A stretch of 64,000 nt of DNA from Massospora cicadina (taxonomy: Eukaryota; Entomophthoromycota; Entomophthoromycetes; Entomophthorales; Entomophthoraceae), in assembly GCA_022478985.1 (NCBI GenBank), contig JAKSZP010006599.1, positions 124,001-188,000 of the forward strand, written 5' to 3'. The number at the start of each line of letters is the position of its first letter. Positions within the stretch are counted from its first letter, which is position 1. A program made the translations under genes and the position numbers. This document shows, in pieces, positions 12,100 to 22,628 of the stretch. The notes under the pieces were generated by a model. The model searched no databases. It was given only the letters and a program-made list of their open reading frames with translations, and was not told the DNA's origin.

Positions 12100-12692
12100 T
12101 AAGCGTTTATGCATCATGATTGTTAGCCACTCCAATCACACATTCATCAGCAAATGCCAACATCTTGACTGGTGCTTGGCCTTGCACATGGACACCAGTA
12201 AGGCTGGCGTTTACATTGCAAAAAAGTGGGTCAAATCTGAAGTTATACAAGAGTGGGCTTATAGGGTCCCCTAGCATAGGCCCCTTTGAGGGCGAGCTAC
12301 ATCCGTGAGGAAGCCAGGGCCATGCACAGCCTTTGTGACAGATTCCAAGAGCAACATCACCCAATTAATGAAACAATAAGGGAGGTGAACTTGTGAAGGC
12401 AGGCTATGAGTTAATCCCAGAAGACTTTATCATAGGCCTTTTGCTGGTCTAAAAAACAAGTGCTCTAAAAGCTTTCGATTAGCAGCAATTAACCACGGTG
12501 TGTATTTTGTGCCTAATAGACTTTTTGGGAATGAAACCAATTTGCTCAAGGGAAATGAGAGCAGAGGCAACTACCCCTAGGTGGTTTGCCATGATTTTGG
12601 TAAAAAGTTTAGTATCTGTGTTAGTAAGTGATATGGGGCGCCAGTTGGCCAAGTCCAGCTTATCTCTTTCTTGTATAACGTTATTGTGTAGG
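12100..12692 (-). pseudogene. LINE ORF2 reverse transcriptase, distal part (3' of the insertion)
   Basis: Minus-strand frames contain NWRPISLTNTDTKLF and EQIGFIPKKSIR (12715-12479), then DPISPLLYNF and the catalytic block (12364-12107). The catalytic box reads FADE at 12143-12154, where the + strand copy keeps FADD, so the second catalytic Asp is now Glu. Together with frameshifts this makes the enzyme inactive. The coding sequence is interrupted on its upstream side by the LTR element at 12693-14865. Confidence 0.85.
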
Positions 12693-13312
12693 TGTAACAA
12701 ACATGTTCGCGCCAATATCTCAAAAGGGAATCAGGAAATAAGAGCCATACAATTGACTCTACTAGGAACCAGCCCACAAGAGCCAATCCCCAAACCCATC
12801 TGCTGAGTTCCGCCATTGCCACATGCTTTCGGATTCCTGTCCACCCACTGTAGGAAGATGCCGAATAACATGCCAATGCAACCCCATGCCCACTATTGGA
12901 GCCTATGCCTTCGATCTGATATTCCATTTTTAAATAAAATATTAACTTCAAATTGCAACCAAGTTTTTATTGGATTTTTAATGTTATTGTAGAAGACTCA
13001 ACTGGCTATAAAAGCCAGCCCATCATTAAATATATAGTATTTGCAAATGTAAAATAGACTTTTCACTATGCCAAGCTCCCCTGAATCAAGCAGCACATCT
13101 CAGACAATGATTCCATGGGAAATGGAATCATCATCTAAAATGCTCATAAGACCAGTGTCATTTTGACTCAGATACAATTCAGCCTTGGTCGGTTGAATTC
13201 CCCTCGCTCCAATTAGCTTTTATTCAGGTTTTCTTTTATTAATTTCCCATCTGGATCTAGTATTAACTGATCTGTAACAATGTATGGATCAGGTATCACC
13301 TAATCCGTTACA
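12693..13312 (-). repeat. 3' LTR of the non-autonomous element
   Basis: Direct repeat of the segment at 14249-14865; the two align along their full length with scattered substitutions and small indels. Each contains a TATA-like and an AATAAA-like segment. The divergence shows the insertion is not recent. Confidence 0.9.
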
Positions 13313-13322
13313 TCACCCCCTG

Positions 13323-14206
13323 TGATTATTGGAATCCCTGGGCCATTCCCAGGGACTGCATACCAACTTCTCCCATTTGCCACATCATATCCTCCTCTGG
13401 ATCACCTTTCCACTTCACTCGTACATGTGGCCGACCCTTCGCCCTTCCTCCAAACTCTGGATCTGGTGCTCTGCGCTGATCCACCTGTCACTTCTGGTGG
13501 GCTTCCGCCTGTTCCAAACAGCCCCATAACTTCTTCTTGGTATCCATCTGGACACACGCCATCCCATCCAACCCTCTGTATGCTCCATCTAAGGCTCCTC
13601 TGGAAGCTCTTCATGGATCCGCCTGTTGCTTCTGGTGGGCCACCGCCCACCCCAAACTTCCCCGTAGCTCCCCCTCAGTATCCGCCAGAGCATGTGCCAC
13701 CTCATCCGCCTCCCAGCGCACTCTGTCCATGGCCTTTCTGGACGCTCCACATGGATCTGCCTGTTTCTTTTGTTGGGCCACCACCTGCTCTGCACTTCCC
13801 CATAGATTTCTTTTGATAACCGCCATGGCTAACGCCACTTCATCCACCCCCTGGTACAACTTATCCACAGCTCCTTTGGACACCTTTTGGGTATCCGCCT
13901 GCTGCTCCTGATGGGCCACTGCCCACACCATACTCCCCATTGATTCTCCTCAAGATCCACCATGGTCTGCGCCATTTCATCCGCCCCCCAGTACACTTCC
14001 TCCCCAGTTTCTTCCGCCACTTGTGCCAACCACGTCTGACACTTTTCCCGCAAAACTTCTTCTGGATCACCATTGATCCATTCCTTTCCTTTCCAAACTT
14101 CCACCTCCTTCCACTCATAGTCAGTCCATTCCTCCCCTTCTGAAACATCCACCTCCTTTGACTCACAATCAGACCATTCCTCCCCTACCAGAACATCCAT
14201 ATTCAT
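13323..14206 (-). pseudogene. Tandem-repeat, gag-like protein of the non-autonomous element
   Basis: I do not recognise this protein family. Read on the minus strand from about 14206, it begins with an acidic segment of three 16-residue repeats (GEEW...KEV type). It then has about four 46-residue repeats built on WAVAHQ.QQAD and DEVA.A (GADEMAQ, GVDEVAL, EADEVAH). The repeats look helical and rich in Ala, Gln and Glu, so coiled-coil or helical-bundle packing is likely. Frameshifts near 13930 and 13615 split it into the frames 14206-13829, 13940-13611 and 13650-13402. Its position (the only ORF between LTRs) suggests a structural Gag-like role, but that is inference. Confidence 0.6.
13478..14030 (-). 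repeat. Tandem repeat with exact 138-bp period
   Basis: The anchor GATCC(A/G)CCTG and its variants begin at 13478, 13616, 13754 and 13892, spaced exactly 138 bp each time. As 138 is 46 codons, every unit keeps the same minus-strand reading frame. The units differ by numerous substitutions but no length change, which suggests past selection on a protein. Confidence 0.9.
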
Positions 14207-14248
14207 CCACTCACGGCCAAACCAAGAAAAAGTTGAGTTGAATCTAAT

Positions 14249-14865
14249 GTAATGAATGGGATCGCGCCAATATTAAAAGGAATCAGGAAGTAAGAGCCAT
14301 ACAACTGACTCTACTAGGAACCAGCCCACCAGAGCCAATCCCTGAACCCATCCTCTGAGTTCCGCCATTGCCACATGCCTTTGGATTCCTGTCCACCCGC
14401 TGTAGGAAGTTGCCAAGTAACACGCCAATGACACACCATGCCCACTATTGGAGCCCATGCCTTTGATCTGATATTCCATTTTTAAATAAAACATTAACTT
14501 TAAATTGCAACCAAGTTTTTATTGGATTTTTGATGTTATTGTAGAAGAATCAACTGGCTATTCAAGCCAGCCAATCCTCAAATATATAGTATTTGAAAAT
14601 GTAAAATGGACTTTTCACTATGCCAAGCTCCCCTGAATCATCCAGCACATCTCAGACGATGATTCCATTTCTCATGGAATCATCATCTAAAATGCTTGTA
14701 AGACCAGTGTCATTTTTGACTCGGATATGATCCAGCTTTGGTCCATCAAATTCCCCTCGCTCCAATTCGCTTTTATTCAGGTTTTCTTCTATTAATTTCC
14801 CATCCAGATCTAGTATTAACTGATCCATAGCAATGTACGGATTAGGTACCACCTGATCCGTTACA
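14249..14865 (-). repeat. 5' LTR of the non-autonomous element
   Basis: It ends on the plus strand in GTTACA at 14865, next to the target duplication GTAGG, and begins with TGTAA at 14249. On the minus strand the base run after this LTR starts TTAGATTCAACTC. If the primer-binding site was TGGATTCAACTC it has lost a G, so the PBS assignment is uncertain. Confidence 0.88.
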
Positions 14866-14870
14866 GTAGG

Positions 14871-15420
14871 CCTCTTGTCCTCCAGGGAGGAGGTGCATCT
14901 CTATTAGGCACTAGTTCATTGAGGCGAGAAGCAAGGAAGAAAAATATTTTGAGATATTTTTATACAACTCATAAGGAATCCCATCTGGACCTGGGCATTT
15001 CCTGTACAGTGCACTGTGAAAAGCAGACCAGAATTTGTACCAAGTAATTAAATTCATCAACTCTGGATAATGGGAAAAAGTGCAGATATGTGCACTTTCA
15101 AGAAAATTGTCAACTTTGGCCAGATGAACTGGATCAGAGCGATATAATTCAGAGTAAAAATTTTTTTACTCTGATTACCACATCAGCTGGATTATATGCG
15201 ATCGAGTGGTCTTGCCGCCTCACCTGTGTGAAGGCTAAGCTCTATTGCAGTGCAAAGAATTTTTGAAAAAAGTAAGCGGAGCACATGTTGCCCACTGTTA
15301 TATGATTTTCCTTACACTGAACACAAACTTAATGTTTTTTTTGTCTTACCAGTGCATTGAGGTGAGCAGATTCCTCTGCCCACTTACAACCCCAAGCTTG
15401 GCTGTAGCCTGCCACTGGGA
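14871..15420 (-). pseudogene. LINE ORF2, segment between endonuclease and RT
   Basis: This is the proximal RT region of the minus-strand LINE, upstream of the LTR-element insertion. Minus-strand DNA such as GGACAAGAGGCC next to the insertion matches the + copy around 42440-42470. The frames are heavily broken. The matching + strand region lies at 41880-42470. Confidence 0.75.
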
Positions 15421-15422
15421 CA

Positions 15423-16420
15423 TTAGATTCCAGGTGTTCCACTTCTGCCAGCATGCACAAAATGACCTGCCAAGGCAGCCCAAGAGCGACGTGATGGAAT
15501 GTTACATGTCTGGATGATGGTGTTCGCTTTGAAGGTTGAACAGATAGAAAGTGGGTCTGCACATAATGGTGTGGTAAATTCTGGAACTGAGGTTTTGGTG
15601 TCAACCCACGAGGAAAACCTGGGTGACATGATCTCATCTTGATGGAGTTTGCACCACCTCAGCTCCTGTGCCTCTTGTTGTGACAAAGAGAAGGAAACCA
15701 ATAACATCCTGTGGTCGTAAAATTGAGTTTTCATTACAAAGTGGGCAATTTAGGACTAAAATTTCAACTGTGCGAGAATAAGGTTAATGCAAGACATAGA
15801 CCTCAGCTGGCCATTGTGCACATGGGATGATACATGTTTGTGAGCAGCGGTGCATGAAGCGGCAGAGTATCAAACAACCCTTAAAGTGGCTTTTAGAACG
15901 CAAAGTTCTATGTGCCCCTTTGGGGATGTAGGCGATAAGGGCCAGCAGTCAGTGGCGGGGCTGGTACAGCAGTTCATGTTGCCTACAACAAACAGGTCAG
16001 GGGGAAGTGGGAGGGAATTAACAGCCGAGTAGATATCCTGAAAAGCTTGTGCACAGGTTTTGGCGTATATGTTAATGACAGGGTGCACTTCGTCATCCCA
16101 CAAAAAGGATACAACAAGGACATGGATGTCGAGGTATGATGTTGATGAAATAAATTTAAAATTGTGGTTACTTTAATAAGCACCCCACAGCGCGGTGACC
16201 AAAAGGAAAGGGAAGGGAGGAGCATGATTGCCCATGTGTCCTCTGCATTACGCGGACAGTGGGTTTCCTGATTGGCCAAGATGTCCACGGGTAAATTATT
16301 TTTTAAAAACTCAGTTTTCTAGCCTGGGACAAAAAGCCTTGAGCCCAGCGATGTTCAACATCCCTATAGTAAAGGCTCCCCTTTGCACCTTAGGTGTGAG
16401 GGAAGGGCATCCGTGCCCTT
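15423..16420 (-). pseudogene. LINE ORF2 apurinic/apyrimidinic endonuclease domain
   Basis: This domain nicks target DNA to prime reverse transcription. Minus-strand frames show QETHCP with its catalytic Glu near 16260, MLLPSLSF, and a VVGNMNC block near 15980 that corresponds to VVGDMDC in the + copy (family motif G-D-x-N). The Asp has become Asn here. The remaining endonuclease blocks are spread over three frames (16288-15983, 16103-15870, 15734-15329). Confidence 0.82.
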
Positions 16421-16688
16421 CAGCTTTCTCTTTTCAGGCATGTCACTGTATGGCAGTATGAATACTCTGTGCTACAGAGTACAGTTTACTATGGGTAACT
16501 TTCACGGTGGGGTAGACGTTGGATTTTGCCTTCTGTTTATTTTCCCCTTGGAATTTTTTTTGTGTGTAGTGCACTTGCAGTGTACCTTGATATGTTGACA
16601 AATTTTCAGAAGGTAGATTATGGGAAACTCAGCTTTGTTTGAGACTTAGTAGCTTTGGGCGGGTGGAATTGACTCACCCGTCAGGTCA

Positions 16689-17700
16689 TCAGCTTAGGTG
16701 GCCCAATCTTATTAGTGGAAGGATTTGTGAGCCGCTTCCACAGCAAATAACTTGATGTCCTCCTGGAGCTGGGCCGGTTGGGATCATGGATGCAGCCATG
16801 ACTGCCACCTTGGCCGCTGCTTTGCGGGCCTTCTTGGACTTCTTACGCTCCTGAAGGAACACAAGCTTCACTTGAATGTAGCACCCAGGCGTTCCCCATG
16901 GGAAGGAGGCGTCTATGTCTATTGTTAGTTCATAGTTGGCATCTGAACTGCACATTGCATCCGTGATGATTTTGGTTTGAGTAATGCCCTCCTTGGTGGG
17001 GCAGGTATGGTCCTTGTGGCAAAAAGAGTGACAGAAGGTGCAGATACGAGGCGCGCTATCCACGGTGACCTGGAATGGGCGGGATTCTTGCCCATCAATT
17101 TCCATAAAAGTATTGTGGGGGATTTGGGTCAAATCTTCTGATACCCCCTTGGATGGGGTGAGAACAGCAATCGCTTTGCCTGTGCACAGGTCTGGCATGA
17201 GCATAAAGTGCTGCATCTCAAAGGATTGGATTTACCCATATTTGGTGAGCCCAGCCTTCAGGTGGTGCTCCAGAATGTGCTCTTAATTGCTGCAGGTAGG
17301 AAGTCAAAAGGTAAAAAAATTTGGTTCCATTTAGTCCAGCAGGTGCGCTTTGTTTTGACTACCCATTGACCGTCCAGGAGTTCCACCATTACCCGCACTT
17401 TTGTGGCTTTGTTCACCACATTTTTGTTCTTGAACCCAAGGTACAGCCAACCACGATGCATGGAGTACAATGCAACGTACACTGTGTTCAGGAAATGTGT
17501 GTGCATCTCCACAAAACTTCTCTTAAAGCGCCATTTGTTGTATATCCAGGAAGACTTGCATCACATGTTCCACAGACAACAATGGCTGGGAGTGCGGCGT
17601 ATTGATGAACTGGTTGCAGCGTGCTTTCCAGGCCAAAATTTCTAAGGAAATGCTAACCGCCAGTTTTTTGCTACTAATTTATTTATAAGCCGCCGGTGTT
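16689..17700 (-). pseudogene. LINE ORF1, RNA-binding protein with CCHC zinc knuckle
   Basis: ORF1 coats the LINE RNA. The minus-strand frames 17512-17258 and 17216-16689 cover an RRM-like central part (GWLYLGFKNK, IPHNTFMEIDGQESRPF). A zinc knuckle follows, with C-x2-C-x4-H-x4-C spacing (CTFC, then H, then C) at about 17001-17042. After it comes a basic helix rich in Lys, Arg and Ala. The colinear + copy is at 39500-40634. A frameshift near 17235 breaks the gene and an upstream part is decayed. The C-terminal frame here overruns the stop seen in the + copy. Confidence 0.85.
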
Positions 17701-17894
17701 ACCAGGGCGTTTATAAAACTTTTTTGGTGTGGGGCCCAATCCTGCGCCCTTAACTTTGCTCGCCCAAAAACTACCCAACATTGGATGCACACTAATCTCC
17801 TCGATGAGATTATCAAAACTACCCAGACTTGAATCAAATATGTTGCAAAAGTGTTTGCAATGAGAGAGAAAATTTTTATTTTTGATGGAATGTA

Positions 17895-18635
17895 TATGAA
17901 TTAAATGTATTTAATATTAGCTCAATCAGGTCCAGCTTAAACTGTTTTCAGTTTATTTCATCAACCATGAGATACACGCTTGACACCTATTTGAAATTTA
18001 TTCAAAATTTTTTTCCAAGATTTTAATACTAGAGAACATGTTGAGGGTGATCCCAATATAGATTTAATAGTGTCAATGGCTTTTACCACCGTGAAGGAAG
18101 CTCTGATGTAGCAATTATTAATTTGGAGCTACGTTGAAGTTTTTAGGCTCCCAAGTAGGGAGCTCTGAGTTAACTATTTGATTTAATTTATGTGTAGACT
18201 TCCTTAAAGATATCAGGGATGATCCCCAATATTTAGTTTAGTTTACCAGCTTGAGGACAAGATTGATTATCCTAGGAATTGAGTCAAAGGATGTTCTGAA
18301 CATTGGCATTCTGAAGCTGCAGGTCAATGAATAGAAAGCCATTTTTAGTAACAGATACTGACTTTTTTAACAGGAGGGCACTAGGTTGCTAGAAAACCAT
18401 ATATCTAAGAAATTATTTCTCTACCAAAGTAGCTTGTTTTTGGTTGTAATAGATTTTACTAGTAATTGGATTAGTAGTTGTATAACGGAAGTGCCTATAT
18501 ATTATAATGAATAATAGTCAAAATTTAACTTTACCTTTATCAGCTCAGATTTGTGCTTTCTGTCGTCATAAAGGAAAGTTGTATTAATTAAGGAGAAAAC
18601 CCCTATAACCCTGTTCACTTGAAAATTTACAGTAA
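17895..18635 (+). mobile_element. LTR end of a + strand Ty3 element (element E)
   Basis: This segment contains GGGTGATCCCAATATAG near 18047 and GGGATGATCCCCAATAT near 18209, close to the ATCCCCAAT repeats in the LTRs of element B. It ends AATTTACA just before a primer-binding site. The left part is cut off by the LINE insertion at 17894. Confidence 0.55.
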
Positions 18636-18636
18636 G

Positions 18637-18652
18637 TGGTGCTCACTGCAGG
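18637..18652 (+). promoter_or_regulatory. Primer-binding site of element E
   Basis: TGGTGCTCACTGCAGG differs by one base from the PBS of elements B (47562) and C (60143, minus). The matching tRNA would end CCTG(T/C)AGTGAGCACCA; I cannot name it. Confidence 0.7.
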
Positions 18653-19479
18653 TGGGTTTATGGGCTGACGTTATCCATAAGTTATTCAATTAAGAGAATG
18701 ATTGGTGAATCATTGAGTGGGCAGGGTGGTCTAGTTAAGTTCAAAGCATGCTGAACGCTCAAAGTAGCTGACTTAGAATAAATTATTAGAATCTTCTGTA
18801 AAGATTTTTAAGTCTATTAACTATCTTTTTAAGCATAAATAAGCTAAAGAAGACGTAGTGAAGCTTCAACTGTTTGAGACATGAAAACTCACAACCAAGA
18901 TGAGGTTAAGGAAATTTGAACTGAGTTATTGAGAACTCAAAGCTATGGATTTAGACTCCACGTCCATAAGCAAGGAGAGGAAATGATGTGCGATTTGCCA
19001 CAATAGAGGGTATTATAATGAAGTAGGGTTTGGAGGTGATCAAGGCACAATGTCAAATCATGCTGTTAGAGAAAACCTCGTACAATAGTACTAAAAACAC
19101 CACAGCTTACTAAAGAATTGGAAAAACTACGATGAAAGTACCAAAAGTTAAAGCATAGAAACCCAGTCATAAAGAGTGGGAAAAGAACATCGCCAATCAT
19201 TTATACAAGTTATAAGGGGACACCAGATTTTATCACAAGGATCCCAAAAGCAGATAATTTTTATTCAGAAATAGTACCTCATCTAGGGATGACAGTTCCC
19301 CTTATTCTAGTCACAAAATTCTATTAAAAAACCAGAAATCATGGCAGCAACCAAGTAAAGATCTCTCCTTCAGTTCAAACCACCAGCTGATAGGAAAAAT
19401 TTGGCAGCAATCCCCCTGAGACCAAAGATTTTGGCAACCTCAAAACTTCTGGAGCTTTAATAGACTGAAAATACTGAAT

Positions 19480-20070
19480 CCTTAAAGTTGTTCAAGATGC
19501 CATTTGGGATGTGGGAGATTACCAGAAGGCCGTTACCATGGTCATCAGCCTTGAAATGGCAATCCAGAATCTCATTATAACCGTTTAGCTGCCAGAAAAT
19601 GGAACTATGAAGAAGCGAAGGCTGCCATAGTGGGGGTGTTCAGCAGTCTAGATTACATCTCCAACAAAAAACAGGACTAATTAGGCATTCAGTAATGAAA
19701 CGATGAGTGCATCAAAGCCTTTGCTGACAATTTTATCAGAAGGCCCAGATACTTGCTGGTATGGGAGCATTGGCCAGTTTTGATACATAGATTTTAATAA
19801 AATCCGCGCTGCAAGGACATAAAGGCTATGTGCCATGATCTCCGCATTGAACATGGATACAAAGACATCTCAAATAATGCATTTCTGAAAATTCATGGTG
19901 CCACCTTCGATGCCCCAGCAAGAGCTATCATGATGCTATTACTGTCAGTAAATTGTTATGATGAGAAATTTTAGAAAGTGTGAGGAAAGCCAACCAAAGT
20001 TTGAGTTAGTTTGATCATAAAGCTAGGAAAAAGTAATGTAAAGATCAGATTATTTTCTAATGGTGTAGTA
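19480..20070 (+). pseudogene. Decayed Ty3 gag (element E)
   Basis: Three frames together give EEAKAAIVGVFSSL, KAFADNF and HGATFDAPA. They are colinear with AEAKAAIMLEFES, QAFFADRF and LGATFDAPN in the gag of element B (48300-48620), so this is the capsid-like part of gag. It is badly broken. Sequence to 20560 continues the element without clear motifs until the LTR of element D. Confidence 0.7.
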
Positions 20071-20559
20071 AGTATGCTATATTTGGCAGAACTGCCTCAC
20101 TAAACCCAACATTATAAAATGGTTGTTCCTGCTGATGAACAAGTATCCTAAGCGGGAAAAGATCAGGTAGGGAAGACGTGGAACAGCTTATCTTCCCTAT
20201 GCTCATTTTCCACTGACCAAGTTTTTGTGGTTACCTGCTCACGAATAAAGGCTTCCAAACCTGAAATGGCCCAAATGTGGCGCGACTATATCATAACAAG
20301 CCTTAATCCTCAACAGCGTACATATAGGCCAATAGTACTTTGAACAATGTTGACAAATTGATACCTATGGCCACCATCAAAGAGGTATTCCCTGAAGTAG
20401 CTGACAGCTTTCACAATCCTTAATTAAGCAAATGATGCGCCATTTTTAAAAATGTTATAATTTTGGCAGTATTGGTGAGATATGCTAACGGGGTTTTGCA
20501 CAGGGTTAAGCCCACTGAGCAATAGGACTGATGATATGATGATCGTCATCCTCAAAAAA

Positions 20560-21009
20560 AAGTGATAAACTTTAATAAATAGGAGCAATTCCCTCAAAAA
20601 CACTCTTTATTTAATTTAATTTATACAATGGATCCTCTATGGTCAGCTTACTCTAAGCTACTAACAATCCTCCTCCTTCAATCATCCAACCTTGCTTATG
20701 TCTCGCAGGTCCAGATGATACCACTTCCTCAGCTTAGTAATTCTGTTCCAACATATCTCATTGGTTCCAGCAGAGTCTTCATTCATTAAATTCACTATCA
20801 CCTAGTTTGAGGCAAATTAAAAACTTGTCATACATCAACATCTCCTAATCACCAGATTTGGATCCAATTCAATAATCATCCATTATATCATTATCACCTC
20901 ATCCTAAGGCGCTTGTAAAAATTGTAATTCAGAATCATGATCGGTAAATTCTACCTAAACCACCATAATTACTTAAGGCTTATTATCCAATCATATCAGA
21001 ATCACAACA
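20560..21009 (-). mobile_element. 3' LTR of element D (minus strand)
   Basis: On the minus strand a tract CAAGGGGGTAA (plus 21010-21020) is followed by TGTTGTGATTCTG, an LTR start ending on the plus strand at 21009. The left end is not certain. No matching 5' LTR was found on the right side of element D, so the element is probably truncated there. Confidence 0.6.
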
Positions 21010-22228
21010 TTACCCCCTTGAATGGATGATAAAGCTCCTACTTCTTATACGCTTGGAGGAACTTTGCGTGCACTTAGTTAATAATCCAGCCGCTTGAAGG
21101 GTCCTTGATGGTATAGTCATTAACATCTGTCTTCTCAATAACTTCAAATAGACTAATCCAGAACTGGCCAATTTGAGTTTCCACTCAAACCCATGTTGAT
21201 CATGGAAGAACCATGTCCCCATCTTTCATCTAGGCTAATCCACTACACTGTACCTGATTGGCAGCTTGAAAATTAATCTTCATGATTAAACTGAATAAGT
21301 ACGTCTTGGTTTGCAATTTGATTAATGTGTCAGCTAGGGTTGTCTGGTAGTTTTGGAGATCCATTCCTCCAATATCTTCTACACAAGCATATAGCAGCGC
21401 CAAAAGAGCAGGGTGTCATCCTTACAATAATTGAAAGGGGCTCTTCCCCATGGTGGAATAATAGTGATGTTATATACGAAGACGGCGGTGGACAGAAGGG
21501 AACTCCAATCTGAAGGTCAATCCGCTACCAGTTTTTGGAGTATGTTCACTAAAAGTCCCATTGACCAGCTTGAACATTCCATTGGACTTGGGGTGGTATG
21601 GGGTCATTAAAACCCCGCAGATAGCCATAAGCTCATTTAGCTTCTGAAGAATGTGGGAAGTGAAGTTAGTTCCATTATTGCTAAGGAGGAACTGAGGGCA
21701 GCTATTAAGCTGGATAATACATTCCATTATGAAATTGGCCACTGTGAATGCCCCCAAATCACATATTACCCTTGCTTCAACCACCTGGTCAAGTGGGCAA
21801 TCACCACCAGAATGTACTTGATTTGGTAGCTCCCATTGGCGGAGGGCCAACAACATCAATGGAAACCATATTACAAGCAAAGTGCGGTTCTATTATTTAG
21901 GATGAGGTCTTCTGGAAGAATGGCTTTTCCACTTAGCACTTGTGGCAGGAGGAAATAGAGTCAAACACATCGAAGTTCATACTTTCCCAGTAATATTGAG
22001 CCTACAACAATTCCATTGTTTATGCATGCCACCATGTTAACTGCCTTATGTGCACTCATAATGATACCAGACCGTGAAGAGGGTCACAAGAAGTTCACCA
22101 TAGAATTGCCAATTAGCTTGTAAACTCCCCATTCCGCTGAAAGGTATTAACATTTCATTTAGCGCCTTTATCATTTGAGGTGTTTCATCATTATATTGGC
22201 TGCTAAGCATTTTATTGTTCATCACAAC
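21010..22228 (-). pseudogene. Integrase of element D (part left of the A insertion)
   Basis: Minus-strand reading runs from the zinc-binding region (HGGMHKQ near 22025) through the core, where LSNNGTNFTSH (near 21690) stands for the family LSDNGTNF, so the second catalytic Asp is Asn. The Glu block follows (YHPKSNGMF.LVNGT), with the expected E-R replaced, and then the C-terminal tail to 21010. The coding sequence continues from the RNase H region at 28715, on the other side of element A. Confidence 0.85.
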
Positions 22229-22568
22229 TGTTGGGATTTCGCCAAATTCTCCCATTTCTTAAAATTCTTTTCATAAATTCCCCTGACACTATTGGAAGGA
22301 TAGCATAAATTATCTAAATCCATCAAGGTTGATAAGAATGATCAGTCTCATCCCAATCAAGGGATAGAAGATTCGATTTCTCAGCGATTAATTAAATTAA
22401 ATAGATCCCAAACCATTATAAAACCTATAAATAATACATCCTTCTAATAATAAAAATTAAGTCGAATTATAACCTGTTTTTACTTTAATTTATTGCTTTT
22501 TGGAAAATCCATTTAAGTAACTTTGAGTAAAAACCTGCCCATTGGAAGTGTAATTTAAAATTTCCAGA
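22229..22568 (+). repeat. 5' LTR of element A
   Basis: It begins TGTTGGGATTTCGCC and matches 28297-28637 throughout, including GATCCCAAACCATTA and AAAACCTATAAATA. The differences are mostly transitions. Confidence 0.9.
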
Positions 22569-22569
22569 G

Positions 22570-22585
22570 TGGTGTTCACTACAGG
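22570..22585 (+). promoter_or_regulatory. Primer-binding site of element A
   Basis: TGGTGTTCACTACAGG follows the 5' LTR after one base. It differs from the B and C site by one C-to-T change. Confidence 0.75.
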
Positions 22586-22628
22586 GGTCTCTCTGAGTTA
22601 CGCACCAGTGAACACGTCAATCACTACT

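Larger units (their letters stand above)
12693..14865 (-). mobile_element. Non-autonomous LTR retrotransposon (TRIM/LARD-like), 2.17 kb
   Basis: Two LTRs of about 620 bp (12693-13312 and 14249-14865) flank only ~936 bp of internal sequence. The outermost bases are TGTAAC and GTTACA, perfect inverted termini. The 5-bp duplication GTAGG flanks it at 12688-12692 and 14866-14870. On the minus strand a polypurine tract (CAGGGGGTGA) touches the 3' LTR at 13313-13322, so it is transcribed right to left. It has no RT, protease or integrase and must have been mobilised in trans. Its internal region encodes an unusual tandem-repeat protein. It inserted into the RT gene of the LINE, whose sequence resumes on both sides. 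Confidence 0.92.
10464..17879 (-). mobile_element. Full-length LINE (L1-like), minus strand, with 15-bp target duplication
   Basis: The element reads right to left: ORF1 with a zinc knuckle, then ORF2 with apurinic endonuclease, reverse transcriptase and a zinc-finger tail. The 15-base TTTTGATGGAATGTA flanks it exactly at 10449-10463 and 17880-17894, the kind of target duplication LINEs leave. Without the 2.2-kb LTR element inserted at 12693-14865 (plus its duplication) the LINE is about 5.24 kb. That agrees with the + strand copy at 39472-44705. Its 3' end carries an AATAAA-like signal rather than a long poly(A). Both ORFs are broken. Confidence 0.9.

Noticed and set aside
13322..13911. Two long + strand Pro-rich frames (164 and 124 codons)
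   Set aside because: They lie opposite the minus-strand 46-residue repeats, and the element's polypurine tract shows transcription on the minus strand.
12688..14870. Possibility that the ~620-bp repeats are a segmental duplication of LINE sequence
   Set aside because: The repeats have LTR termini, a polypurine tract and exact 5-bp TSDs, and LINE coding resumes on both sides.
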